This document shows positions 30,201-41,275 of a DNA stretch of 64,000 bases, piece after piece; the first letter of the stretch is position 1; each line of letters begins with the position of its first letter. The translations under genes were made by a program, and so were the position numbers. The notes under the pieces were generated by a model. It was not told the DNA's origin. It worked only from the letters and a program-made list of their open reading frames with translations, and did no database searches. The DNA comes from Procambarus clarkii (taxonomy: Eukaryota; Arthropoda; Malacostraca; Decapoda; Cambaridae): contig NC_091175.1 of assembly GCF_040958095.1 (NCBI RefSeq), forward strand, positions 23,110,679-23,174,678, given 5' to 3'.

Positions 30201-32615
30201 ACGCCTGAGCAATATTTTGGAGTCAAATTCTAGCTCTCTCCACGTATTCGCAGTTTGAAATTACGAATTTTATACCGAAAATATGACAATTACTGGAAGA
30301 AGCGATTGGTCCCATTTTGCCCAAACCCCTTTGCAGTTTTCAAAATATCCCAAACATCCTTAATTCGAAGCGTGGGCCATATATTTGAGCCAAATTATTG
30401 CTCTCTTCACGTATTTTCAGTGTGATATTACGACTTTTTATACCGAAAATATGTCAATTACGGAAAGCTGCGATGGGTCACAATTTGCTCAAACCCCCCT
30501 GCAATTTCCAAAGTAGCCCAAAAATCCCAAATTGGACGCCTGAGCCATATTTTGGAGTCAAATTCTGGCTCTCTTCACGTATTCACAGTTTGAAATTACG
30601 GCCTTTTTTACCGAAAATATGCCAATTATTGAAAGCGGCGATGAGTCACATTCCCTCATTCCCCCCCCCCCTCCCTTGCAATGTTCAAAATATCCCAAAC
30701 ATCCCTAATTTGACGCCTGAGCCATATGTTGGAGCCAAATTCTGGCTCTCTGCACGTATTCTCAGTTTAAAATTATGACGTTTTATACCGAAAATATGCC
30801 AATTACTGAAAGCGGCAATGTGTTACATTTTGCGCTAACCCCCTTGCAGTTTTCAAAATATCCGAATCACCCCAAATTCGATGCCTAAGCCATATTTTCG
30901 AGTCAAATTCTGGCACTCTGCAAGTATTCGCAGTTTGAAATTACAACTTGTTATACCGAAAGTATGCCAATTACTGAGAGCGGCGATGGGTCTCATTTTG
31001 TCCAAACCCGCCTGCAGTTTTCAAAATATCCTAAACATTCCAAATTAGATGCCTGAGCCATATTTTGGAGCCAAGTTCTGGCTCACTTCACGTATTCGCA
31101 GTTTTAAATTATGACATTTTATACTGAAAATATGCCAATTACTGAAAGAAGCGATGAGTCCCATTTTGCCCAAACCTTTTTGCAGTTTTCAAAATATCCC
31201 AAACATCCCAAATTCGACGCCTGAGCCGTATTTTGGAGCCAAATTCTGGCTCTAAGCTCGTATTCGCAGTTTGAAATTACGAATTTTTATACCGAAATTA
31301 TGCCAATTACTGAAAGCGTGGATGGGTCACATTTTGCCCAAACCCATTTGCAGTTTTGAAAATATCCCAACCATCTTAAATCGACGCCTGAGCCATATTT
31401 TGGAGCCAAGTTCTGGCTCACTGCATGTATTCGCAGTGTGAAATTGAAACTTTTTATAACGAAAATATGCAAATTACTGAAAGCGGCGATGAGTCAAATT
31501 TTGCACAAACCCCCCTGCAGTTTTGAAAATATCCCAAACATCCCAAATTTGACGCCTGAGCCATATTTTGGAGCCAAATTATGGCTCTCTGCACATAATC
31601 ACAGTGTGAAATTAGGACTTTTTTATACAGAAAATATGTCAATTACTGAAAGCGGCAATTGGTCAAATTTTGACCAAACCCCCCTGCAGTTTTCAGAATA
31701 TCCCAACCATCTTAAATCGACGCCTGAGCAATATTTTGGAGCCAAATTCTGGCTCTCACCAAGTATTCGCGGTTTTAAATTACTACTTTTTATACCGAAA
31801 ATATGTCAATTACTGAAAGCTGCGATGGGTCATATCTTCCTAAAAAAACCTGCAATTTTCAAATTATCCAAACATTCCAAACTCGACACCTGAGCCATAT
31901 TTTGGAGCCAAGTTCCAGCTCACTGCACGTATTCTCAGTTTGAAATTACGACATTTTATTCCGAAAATATGCCAATTACTGAAAGCGGCGATGGGTCACA
32001 TTTTGCCCAAACTCCCCCTGCAGTTTTCAAAATATTCTAAACATCCCAAATTCAACGCCTGAGCCATATTTTGGAGCCAAATTCTGGCTCTCTACCCCGA
32101 ATTCGCAGTTTATAATTACGAATTTTTATGCCGAAAATATGCAAATTACTGAAAGCGGCGATGGGTCACATTTTGCCGGAACCTCCCTGCAGTTTTCAAA
32201 ATATCCCAAACTTCCCAAATTTGACCCCAGAGCCATATTTTGGATCCAAATTGTGGCTCTCTGCACGTATTCGCAGTTTAAAATTACGACTTTTTATACC
32301 GAAAATATGCCAATTACTGAAAGCGGCGATGGGTCACATTTCCCCCCCCCCCCTGCAATTTTAACAATATCCCAAACATCCCAAATTTGACGCCTAAGCC
32401 ATATAAAGGAGCCAAATTCTGGCTCTCTGCACGTAACCGCAGTTTGAAATTACGACTTTTTATACCGAAAATATGCTAATTACTGACAACAGCGATGGGT
32501 CACATTTTGCCCAATCACCTCTGCAGTTTTCAAAATAACCTAAACATCCTAAATTTGAAACCTGAGCCATATTTTGGAGCCAAATTCTGGCTCTAAGTTC
32601 ATATTCGCAGTTTGA
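27220..32615 (+). repeat. Tandem duplication of ~2,695 bp (16 monomers)
   Basis: The block at about 27,220-29,914 is repeated at about 29,915-32,615; 27,702-28,013 recurs at 30,398-30,778 and 28,743-29,198 at 31,438-31,893. The copies share private changes, such as a TTTTTTATACAGAAAATATG variant, and differ mainly in the length of poly-C tracts. The second copy then runs on to about 33,480 with sequence matching 2,640-3,560. Confidence 0.88.
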
Positions 32616-33499
32616 AATTACAACTTTTTATACCGAAAATATACCAATTACTGAAATTAGCGATGGGTCACATTTTGCACAAACCCCCCCTGCAGTTTTC
32701 AAAATATCCCAAACATTCCAAATTCGAAGCCTGGGTCATATTTTGGAGCTAAACTCTAACTCTTTGCACGTATACGCAGTGTGGAATTACGAATTTTTAT
32801 TCCGATAATATGCCAATTACTGAAAGCGGGAAAGGGTCACATTTTGCCCAAACCCCCTTGTATTTTTCAAAATATCTCAAACATCCCAAATTCGACGCTT
32901 GAGTCATATTTTGGAGTCAAATTCTAACTCTCAGCATGTATTCGCAGTTTGAAATTCCGGCTTTCTATACCAAAAATATGCCAATTACTTAAAGCGGCGA
33001 TGGGTCAAATTTTGCCCAAACCCTCCTATGCAGTTTTCAAAATGTCCCAAATATCCCAAATTCGACGCCTGAGCCAATCTTTTTAGCCAAATTCTGGCTC
33101 TCTGCACGTATTCGCAGTTTGAAATTACGACTTTTTATACCGAAAATATGCCAATTAATGAAAGCGGCGATGGGTCAAATTTTGCCGAAACCCCCCTGCA
33201 GTTTTTAAAATATCCTAAACATTCCAAATTCGACGCCTGAGCCATATTTTGGAGACAAGTTCTAGCTCACTGCACGTATTCGCATTGTGAAATTACGACT
33301 TTTTATACAGAAAATATGTCAATTATTGAAAGCAGCAATAAGTCACGTTTTGCCCAAACCCCTCTGCAATTTTCAAAATATCCAAAACATCTCAAATTCG
33401 ACGCCTGAGCAATATTTTGAAACCAAATTCTAAGTCTTTGCACGTATTCGCAGTTTGAAATAACGACGTTTTATACCGAAAATATGCCAATTACTGAAA

Positions 33500-36400
33500 G
33501 CGTCCATGGGTCACATTTTGCCAGAACCCCCCTGCATTTATCAAAATATCCTAAACATCCCAAATTCGACGCCAGAGCCATATCTTGGAGCCAATTTCTG
33601 GCTCTCTGCACGTATTCGCAGTTTGAAACTACGAATTTTTATACCTAAAATATGCCAATTACTTAAGGCGGCGATGGGTCAAATTTTGCCCAAACCCCCT
33701 TGCAGTTTTCAAAATATCCCAAACATCCTAAATTTGACGCCTGAACCATATTTTTGAGCCAAATTCTGGCTCTCTGTACGTATTCGCAGTTTGAAATCAC
33801 GAATTTTTATACTGAAAATATGCCAATTACCTAGAGCAGTGATGGCTTTCATTTTGCCCAAACCTCCCTGCAGTTTTCAAAATATCCAAAACATTCCTAA
33901 TTCGAAGTCTGAGCTATATTTTGGAGACAAATTCAGGCTTGCTGCACGTATTCGCAGTTTGATATTACGAATTTTTATACCGAAAATATGCCAATTACTG
34001 AAAGTGGCGATGGGTCCCATTTTGCCCAAACTCTTTTGCAGTTTTCAAAATATCCCAAACATCCTAAATTCGACGCCTGAGCCATATATTGGAGCCAAAT
34101 TATGGCTCTCTGCACGTATTCGCTGTGTGAAATTACGACTTTTTATACCGAAAAAAATGTCAATTACTGAAAGCTGCGATGGGTCACAATTTGCTCAAAC
34201 CCCCCCTGCAATTTTCAAAATATCCCAAACATCCCAAATTCGACCCCTAAGCCATATTTTGGAGTCAAATTCTGGCTCTCTTCACGTATTCGCAGTTTGA
34301 AATTACGACTTTGTTTTACCGAAAATATGCCAATTTCTGAAAGCAGCGATGAGTCACATTCCCTTCCTTCCCCTTGCAATGTTCAAAATATCCCAAACAT
34401 CTCAAATTTGACGCCTGAGCCATATATTGGAGCCAAATTCAGGCTCTCTGTACGTTTTCGCAGTTTGAAATTACGACTTTTTATACCGAAAAACTGCTAA
34501 TTACTGACAGCTGCGATGGGTCACAATTTGCCCAATCCCCTCTGCAGTTTTCAAAATATTCTAAACATCCCAAATTTGAAACCTGAGCCATATTTTGGTG
34601 GCAAATTCTGGCTCTAAGGTCGTATCCGGCGTTTGAAATTACGACTTTGTATACCTAAAATATGCCAATTACTGAAAGCGGCGATGTGTCACATTTTACG
34701 CTAACCCCCTTGCAGTTTTCAAAATATCCCAAACATTCGAAACTCGACAACTGACCCATATTTTCAAGCCAAGTTCTGGCTCACTGCACGTATTCGCAGT
34801 TTGAAATTACGACTTTTTATACAGAAAATATGCCAAGTACTGAGAGCGACGATAGGTCACATTTTGCCCAAACCCCCCAGCACTTTTCAAAATTTCCCGA
34901 AGATCCCAAATTCGACGACTGTCATATTTTGGAGCCAAATTCTTGCTCTCTGCACGTATACGTAGTTTGAAATTACGATAATTTATACCGAAAATCTGCA
35001 AATTACTGAAACCAAGCGATGGGTCATATTTTGCCCAAACCCCTCTGCGGTTTTCAAAATATCCTAAACATCCCAAATTTGACGCCTGAGCTATATTTTG
35101 GAGCCAAATTCTGGCTCTCTGCACATATTCGCAGTTTGAAATTACGGCTTTTTATACCGAAAATATGTCAATTACTTAAATCAACGAAGGTACAAATATT
35201 GCCTAAACCCCCCTGCAGTTTTCAAAAAATCCCAAACATCCTAAAATCGACGCATGTACCATATTTTTTAACCAAATTCTGGCTCTCTGTATGTATTCGC
35301 AGTTTGAAATTACGACTTTTTATACCGAAAATATGCAAATTACTGAAAGCGGCCATGGGTCACATTTTGCCCAAACACCCCTGAAGTTTTTAAAATATCC
35401 CAAACATCCCAAATTCGGCGCCAGAGCCATATTTTGGAGCCAAATTCTGGTTCTCTGCACGTAATCGCAGTTTATAATTAAGACTTTTTTATGCCGAAAA
35501 TATGCCAATTACTGAAAGCGGCGATGAGTCACGTTTTGCCCCCTTCCCCCCTGCAATGTTCAATATATCCCAAACATTTTGACGCCTGAGCCATATATTG
35601 GAGCTAAATTCTGGCTCTCTGCACGTATTCACAGTTTGAAATTACGACTTTTTATACCGAAAATATGCTAATTACTGACAGCAGTGATGGGTCACATTTT
35701 GCCCAATCCCCCCTGCAGTTTTCAAAATATCCTAAACATCCCAAATTTGAAACCTGAGCCATATTTTGGTGGCAAATTCTGGTTCTAAGCTCGTATTCGC
35801 AGTTTGAAGTTACAACTTTTTATACAGAAAATATGCAAATTACTGAAAGTGGCGATGGGTCACATTTTGCGCTAACCCCCTTGCAGTTTTCAAAATATCC
35901 CAAACATTCCAAACTCGACACCTGAGCCATATTTTGGAGCCAAGTTCTGGCTAACTGCACGTATTCGCAGTTTGAAATTACGACTTTTTATACCGAAAAT
36001 ATGCCAATTATTGAAAGCGGTCACGGCTATGGTACCTGCAACAGGTCCTATGAGAGAGAACTCTATCAACATCAGAGGCCCGAGACTGTTCAACTCGCTT
36101 CCGCTACACATAAGAGGCATAACTGGCAATCCCCTCACAGTGTTCAAGAGAGAACTGGATAAGCACCTCCAAAGGATACCTGATCAACCAGGCGGTGACT
36201 CATACGTCAGGCTGCGAGCAGCCGCGTCCAACAGCCTGGTTGATCAGTCCCGCAACCAGGAGGCCCGGTCGACGACCGGGCGGCGGGGACGCTAAGCCCT
36301 GGAAGCACCTCAAGGTAACCCCAAGGTATGGGTCACATTTGGCCCAAACCCCCCTGCAGTTTTCCAAATATCCCAAACATCCCAGATTCGACGCCAGAGC

Positions 36401-36994
36401 CATATTTTGGAGCCAAATTCTGGCTCTCTGCACGTAATCGCTGTTTATAATTACGACTTTTTTATGCCGAAAATATGCCAATTACAGAAAGCAGATAAAG
36501 GTCACATTTTGCCGAAACCCCCGTGCAGTTTTGAAAATATCCCAAACATTCCAAATTCGACGCCTGAGTCATATTTTGGAGCCAAATTCTGGCTGTTGGC
36601 ACGTATTCGCATTATGAAATTACGATTTTTTATACCGAAAATATGCCAATTACTAAAAGCGGCGATGGGTCTCATTTTGCCCAAACCCCCCCTGCAGTTT
36701 TCAAAATATCCTAAACCTTCCAAATTCGACGCCTGAGCCATATTTTGGAGACAAGTTCTAGCTCACTGTACCTATTCGCAGTTTGAAATTACGACTTTTT
36801 GTACTGAAAATATGCCAATTATTGAAAGCAGCGATAAGTCACATGTGGCCCAAACCCCCCTGCAGTTTTCAAAATATCCCAAACATCTCAAATTCGACGC
36901 CTGAGAAATATTTTGGAGCCAAATTCTGGCTCTCTCCACGTATTCGAATTTTGAAATTACGACTTTTTATTCCGAAAATATGCCAATTACTTAA
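33500..36994 (+). repeat. Diverged edge of the satellite array
   Basis: From about 33,500 the monomers no longer match any multi-monomer block elsewhere in the window. They carry more private substitutions and irregular spacings, and they contain the only transposon insertion seen in the array. Higher divergence at the margin is expected where unequal exchange is less frequent. The final recognisable monomer ends at TGCCAATTACTTA near 36,993. Confidence 0.75.
36021..36327 (+). mobile_element. 5'-truncated LINE: reverse transcriptase C-terminus plus 3' tail, inserted in the satellite
   Basis: The satellite monomer stops at GAAAGCGG (36,020) and resumes at ATGGGTCAC (36,328). Between them is GC-rich sequence whose plus-strand frame reads GPRLFNSLPLHIRG and then TVFKRELDKHL, the signature of the extreme C-terminus of jockey/CR1-like LINE polymerases, which normally follows the RT domain. 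The rest of the ORF is missing, as is usual for a 5'-truncated insertion. The 3' tail from 36,259 holds a strong hairpin (CCCGGTCG-A-CGACCGGG at about 36,264-36,280) and ends in CTCAAGGTAACCCCAAGGTA. No target-site duplication is evident; about two bases of the monomer are missing at the junction. The tail matches the SINE at 63,260. Confidence 0.85.
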
Positions 36995-37620
36995 ACCAAA
37001 TCATTAAGACTGCGAGATATGTATTGCGCTCGACGAAGTAAAATTGCATGAGACTTATTCTGGAAGAATTAAATGTAAAGTAAACAAAAATTAATTAAGT
37101 TATATTATAATATAATTTGGTAACGAAATGGAAAGAGTTACAGAGCCACACAAAAAGGTTAAGCCATACAGCTGCTTTTTGTGGGATGGAATTTGAGAAT
37201 TTGTCTATGAGTGTTATATACAATGTTTTTGATGATGTAACGTTTTCTTCAAATATTTTCTGGGAAACGTATTCCATCCGATTTTTTTGTGTAGTAAATA
37301 AAGCCTCCCCCTTTCAAATATTTATACAATAGAGTTAATAAGCATGTTTGTGTATTTTATAGCCAATATATTCTTCTAACTTGTATGTAGATGGAAATGC
37401 TATTTCTGGGATTATTGATAGAAAAGTTCCACAAACATATCACTATGTTTAATAACCATAATTCGCATTATGACGCCACAGAATACCCCTCTTCTGATGT
37501 GATTCATATTATTCACTTTATATATTTGTTACAAAAATCGCATTTGAAGTTAATACAATATTAATTTCATTATATAATATAACCAATAGTTTCAATAAAG
37601 TTATACACCTAAATATGAAA
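36995..37620. other. AT-rich flank of the array; only a weak paralogous scrap seen
   Basis: No convincing gene. The minus strand at 37,050-37,135 resembles the 3' end of the decayed gene copies at 44,090-44,165 and 62,585-62,645 (a frame reading TKLYYN, followed by TTAATTAA-rich sequence). This suggests a further eroded copy in reverse orientation. The remainder is AT-rich and featureless. Confidence 0.4.
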
Positions 37621-37800
37621 GAACTTCATCCAGAAATTGTTCTAGACCATGCATAAAAATTGCCTATTCGATATTGCTTATATAAATTGGTTAAAAACAA
37701 AATAGACATTGAATGGGGCTTATCATCCAAACTTCAACGTTATGTATACGGATGATATGTTAACAACTTCTCATACTCATTAGTTCGATTATATTTTATG
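37621..37800 (+). pseudogene. Fragment of the decayed spliced gene family (copy 1)
   Basis: This stretch aligns with 43,395-43,610: both contain GAACTTCATCCAGAAATTG or GAAGTTC-type sequence, then ATAAATTGGTTAAAAACAAAAT, a GGGGCTTATCATCC-like segment and GATATGTTAACAA. The encoded phrase NWLKTK is still readable, but stops and deletions interrupt every frame. It is the most eroded plus-strand copy of the family described at 43,370. Confidence 0.6.
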
Positions 37801-37994
37801 ACAGCCGACGATACCGTTGGGGAAGAGGGGGACCCCTGGAAGCCTAATGGGCAGAATAAAGTCTATTTAACTACAGAAAATCGACTCTAAATTTCTTTGG
37901 AAAATATCAAATAATCTTGAACTTTTCATATTCAGTCATATCTAATGATGACTCCTTAGTAACCAAATCTTCCACTGTTATCTTCCAGGATCTA

Positions 37995-38166
37995 ATCATC
38001 AAAGTCCATTTTACTTGATCTAAAACCTATATTTAAAGGAATTAGGTATTCGGGGAGTGGAAGTCATTTTTTCCCACAAAGTAGATACAGTCCAATAACA
38101 TTCCGTTTCTTTAGTATCCCAAAAATTATTTGTACAAGTCTGTATGCACTTGGCCTGTAAACTATT
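37995..38166. repeat. Duplicated ~170-bp segment, first copy
   Basis: This segment and 39,507-39,682 share most bases, beginning AATCATCAAAGTCCATTTTACTT and ending TTGGCCTGTAAACTATTA. On the minus strand both encode the phrase STPRIPNSFKYRF. The 39.5-kb copy keeps an open frame of about 60 codons, while this copy has stops. It may be a duplicated exon of the minus-strand pseudogene at 38,200-39,720. Confidence 0.7.
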
Positions 38167-38199
38167 ATCGTATTCGTGTGAAGATAATAATAAAACTTC

Positions 38200-39720
38200 G
38201 TCTCGAACGATAAAATTAAAAATGTCATCCTTTTCCCCCGTTTGAAGAATCCATGAAGAGTTGAAAATTTTGGGTAAGGAAAAGTATAAACTTGGATTTA
38301 TTTTTATTTGAATAAGTTATTATGATCAGGTCCAAATAAAAGTATCCATAATTTATCATTGTCATGCCAGCAAATAGTTCACCGTATGAATCTACAATCG
38401 ATCAAGCATATGGTTCATAGTAGTATGGTCGTTCTTTATCCCAATTATCCAGTTAATTCACATGATAAACTCGGTCAATGTATTGTAAGGTAAAACGACA
38501 TAATTTTTCATGGCATTCATCCCAATCGCTAAAAACACGATATGTTACTTCAAAACTGAAATAATAGTCATCGTTAAATTCTTTATACAAAAACTATAAA
38601 TTGGGTTTCATGAATATGATACCTGGACGTTTCCACCTATAGGATTACCACCAATAACACTCGCATTCGTGTTTAATTCTCTTTTGATGCTCATATTTAA
38701 AGAATTCAAGAGGATTATATCGCCATGCCTGAAAAGCTATAGGCTCTCTGGTTAATTCCCAATGAATATTGTCACCTACCATATATCTAAAATAGTAATG
38801 TAGATTTAAATATCGTTGCATGGATAAGAGTTTCTTTTCTGCAACCCAATTAATTTTGTTACATAACGATGCCGAGGACGACGAAATCGATATTCCATCG
38901 ACTTTCATCATCTCTCTCAGAGCGTTCTTTTTTCCTCGTCAGATGCTTGTATCGTTTTAAAAAATACAAGGTGATCCTTGGCATAGGATCCATACCCTTT
39001 TATATGAGTTTGGCATTCTAATCCATGTTGTAGAATGCTTAAATGGAAATCACAATACAATATACGACTGTCTTCACTGTTAAAGATAAGTTCGGCAAAC
39101 AAATAATAATATTTACCAGTTTCCTCGTCAATAACCATGACTCCCATTATAACCTGTAATTGCAATGCCACAGGATACCTTTCTTTATTCGTTCCCATCC
39201 AAAATTTCATAGAATAAAGGGTTATTGGAATTACATTTTTAAAGCTTTTAAACATTTTCCACCGAAAATACTTTATTAGTGGTGGTATATTTAAATGATT
39301 CTCCAAAGAAATATCTGATCTATCGACATAGTAACGTTCTATATAACGCTCTAAACTATCTTCAGATATATAATCCCAGATACAAATGATTTCCTTAATC
39401 TGTTTGATTGTGACATCCTCATATGTTCGTTCAATCAGGCTGCTTCTGTGACTTAATTTTATTTAAATTGCACTGGGCCAAAAAAAATCATAACCTGTTC
39501 ATCTAATCATCAAAGTCCATTTTACTTCCTATATAAACCTATATTTAAAGGAATTAGGTATTCGAGGAGTGGAATTCATTTTTTCACACAAACTAGATAC
39601 AGTCCAATAACATTCCGTTTCTTCAGTATCCAAAAAATTATTTGTAATAGCCAGTATGCATTTGGCCTGTAAACTATTAATCAATTGATTTTTATCGGTT
39701 GGTTTATTACAGCACATTAG
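38200..39720 (-). pseudogene. Decayed minus-strand gene of unknown family
   Basis: Reading leftwards, a frame is stop-free from about 39,455 to 38,917 (roughly 180 codons). It contains YLFAELIFNSEDSRIL and HIKGYGSYAKDHLVFF. One frame change near 38,917 leads into a second open stretch (38,911-38,645) with YFRYMVGDNIHWELTREP and ending CECYWW. Beyond that, coding character continues to about 38,300 but with several stops. Upstream, 39,717-39,529 has its own open frame starting with an ATG, and its 3' part is the sequence duplicated at 37,995. I do not recognise the protein: it has no catalytic motif I can name, no obvious signal peptide and no membrane segment. Rich in Tyr, Trp and acidic residues, it looks like a globular protein. 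The long open frames argue for a real former gene and the frameshift for loss of function. It could be a host gene or cargo of an unclassified element. Confidence 0.5.
39507..39682. repeat. Duplicated ~170-bp segment, second copy
   Basis: Direct-orientation partner of 37,995-38,166, about 1.5 kb away. The minus-strand frame here stays open and includes ECYWTVSSLCEKM before STPRIPNSFKYRF. Differences from the first copy are mostly single substitutions plus small changes such as TTGATCTAAAACC against TCCTATATAAACC. Confidence 0.7.
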
Positions 39721-41100
39721 ATTTTGTAAATCAAGATGAAGAAGTTATTGATGTGTGTGTGTGTTTTCCAAATGATGGGTCAGGTAACTTTCTGTAAATA
39801 AATTTTCTCTCATAGAGACAGAAATATTCTTTCTTGTTAACTTTTTCTTCCACATAGTTCAACCTATGAAAAAGAAATGAATATATTAGATTTATTTCAA
39901 ATTATGCCGTTTTAGTTTACTCCCAGCAAAATCCTATTAAAAAGCCAAGAGAATTAAATATGCCAAAAATGAAAACTGGTTCGTTTTCAATCAAACTTTT
40001 TTTACGAGTTGTATATGAAAAGGGTTTCATCTGGTTCAAGTCTCAGCGACGTAGCATTAATAGGAAGGGAGAAAAAAATATTGAAGTAGGTGTCCAAATT
40101 TTTCATAAATGGTCAAAAATTATTATTAAACACATGTGTCAACTGAAATCATGTCTATGACTCTCAGCTGTCATAATATCACATATTAAAAAAAGTAGTT
40201 TTATTAAAAAAAAATTAAGTTAAAAAAAATTGATTATTTTTGTTTTTCTTTTTTCAAATTCATTTTTCTTATTTGTTTATTGTACGATTTGTATGAAACT
40301 TATACACCTGACGGCACGTAAACCTATCTGTAAGGGTGCCAAGGGGGGCCAGGAAATTGATTGATGTCAACCTCAGCCACAGATGGCAGCACCTTAGACT
40401 TTATTTTTTACTTATTTATTTCAATTAACGTAGACGTTCATATAACTCTTTCATTTTTTATTCAACTTACATGAAACTTGCACCTTATATGAAGAAAGTA
40501 TGTCTCTAAAATCTGTAGTCATTGTTTTTTCCTTAGTTCATTTATTGATTGATTTTATAATAGCAATAAACATTTAAATATTTTTTTTTGGGGGGGAGGA
40601 CTTTGACTATTTGTAATAGGAAGACTAAACATGTTTTAGAAAATCCCCAACATCAGATCGTTTATTGTATGCTAATGTGTCAGAAAAGTGTCATAGAATG
40701 TTTATATCTGAAACGTGTGATTGTATATACACACTTGAAAATGTGTAATATTCATTGAAAAAAAAATTAAATCTCCCTTTCTATTTAGGCTGCAATGCTG
40801 AAACTTGGAACAATTGCAGCCCTTTTTCTATACAACTAGTCAAAAAATAACAACTTTTAGTAAACTAATCTATTGGCCCCTAAATTCACTAGAAATTTTG
40901 TAGTAAATTCAGTTTAAAAAATTTGTTAGGAGTAAAAGGGTTTTAAAAAGGTTAAACAAAAAGAGAACAATTCCCGTAGCCGGATCTCACCTGGTTCACT
41001 CAACTTGTATTGTTTGCCATTGATTGAGTGTTTAGATACCCGTATATTTCATATTCACTCGTATATTCAGGATCAGGAAATCTTGCAGGAAAATATTTTA
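39721..41100. other. AT-rich DNA without a recognised gene
   Basis: Contains homopolymer A and T runs, an open frame of 66 codons at 39,960-40,160 that looks like chance, and no motif I can support as a gene, RNA or mobile element. Confidence 0.5.
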
Positions 41101-41101
41101 T

Positions 41102-41275
41102 ATGGTTGGAGGTCCAACAAACTATTTTTTGGGGGGAAGGGGGGTTGGCGGTTGTTTACCTAAAGGATGTAATTTCGGCTATCGTCGAGATATAATTTAT
41201 AGGGACCCCAGCCAAGGTGGACCTGGTTATCTGGTACCCGAATTTTGTCATGAATGGTGGTGTAATTATATATAG
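41102..41275 (+). CDS. Small Gly/Cys-rich reading frame (57 codons), uncertain
   Basis: An ATG at 41,102 opens a frame ending at TAG 41,273-41,275. Its product begins MVGGPTNYFLGG and contains GGCLPKGCNFGY and later PEFCHEWWCNYI, so four cysteines fall in the last 40 residues. Just downstream, a consensus-like acceptor (GGTTTTCAG, ending at about 41,288) precedes another short frame with DKNCDDICCI and HGVCSTTG that ends at a TAA near 41,390. Composition differs from the AT-rich surroundings. It could be exons of a small cysteine-rich secreted peptide, although no signal peptide is visible and the poly-G tract makes chance frames more likely. I do not recognise a family. Confidence 0.2.
   Translation: MVGGPTNYFLGGRGVGGCLPKGCNFGYRRDIIYRDPSQGGPGYLVPEFCHEWWCNYI

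Larger units (their letters stand above)
1..36994 (+). repeat. Satellite array, ~168-bp monomer, about 220 head-to-tail units
   Basis: The phrase CCGAAAATATGCCAATTACT recurs every ~168 bp from position 1 to about 36,981, always on the same strand. Each monomer then carries GATGGGTCACATTTTGCCC, a C-tract ending in CTGCAG (a PstI site), TTTTCAAAATATCCCAAAC, a GAGCCA-N5-TGGCTC dyad, and GCACGTATTCGCAGTTTGAAA. Single monomers differ by point changes and small indels, while blocks of many monomers recur almost unchanged. The array begins outside the window and stops near 36,994, where unrelated AT-rich DNA starts. The monomer length is close to a nucleosomal repeat, as in many centromeric or pericentromeric satellites, but nothing in the sequence proves a centromeric role. 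Reading frames of 60-180 codons inside it are broken by indels and stops, and I do not regard them as genes. Confidence 0.97.

Noticed and set aside
280..36437. Dozens of 60-180 codon reading frames in the satellite
   Set aside because: They repeat with the monomer, overlap in several frames and on both strands, and are ended by indels and stops; they are explained by the 168-bp period.
36195..36481. Minus-strand and +2-frame ORFs over the LINE insertion
   Set aside because: Shadows joining LINE tail to satellite sequence; the LINE polymerase tail is in another plus-strand frame.
1..36994. CRISPR array
   Set aside because: The repeats are contiguous 168-bp monomers without spacers, and the sequence is eukaryotic.
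1..36994. CENP-B box in the monomer
   Set aside because: TTCG occurs in ATTCGACGCC and ATTCGCAGTT, but the required A and CGGG at the fixed spacing are absent.
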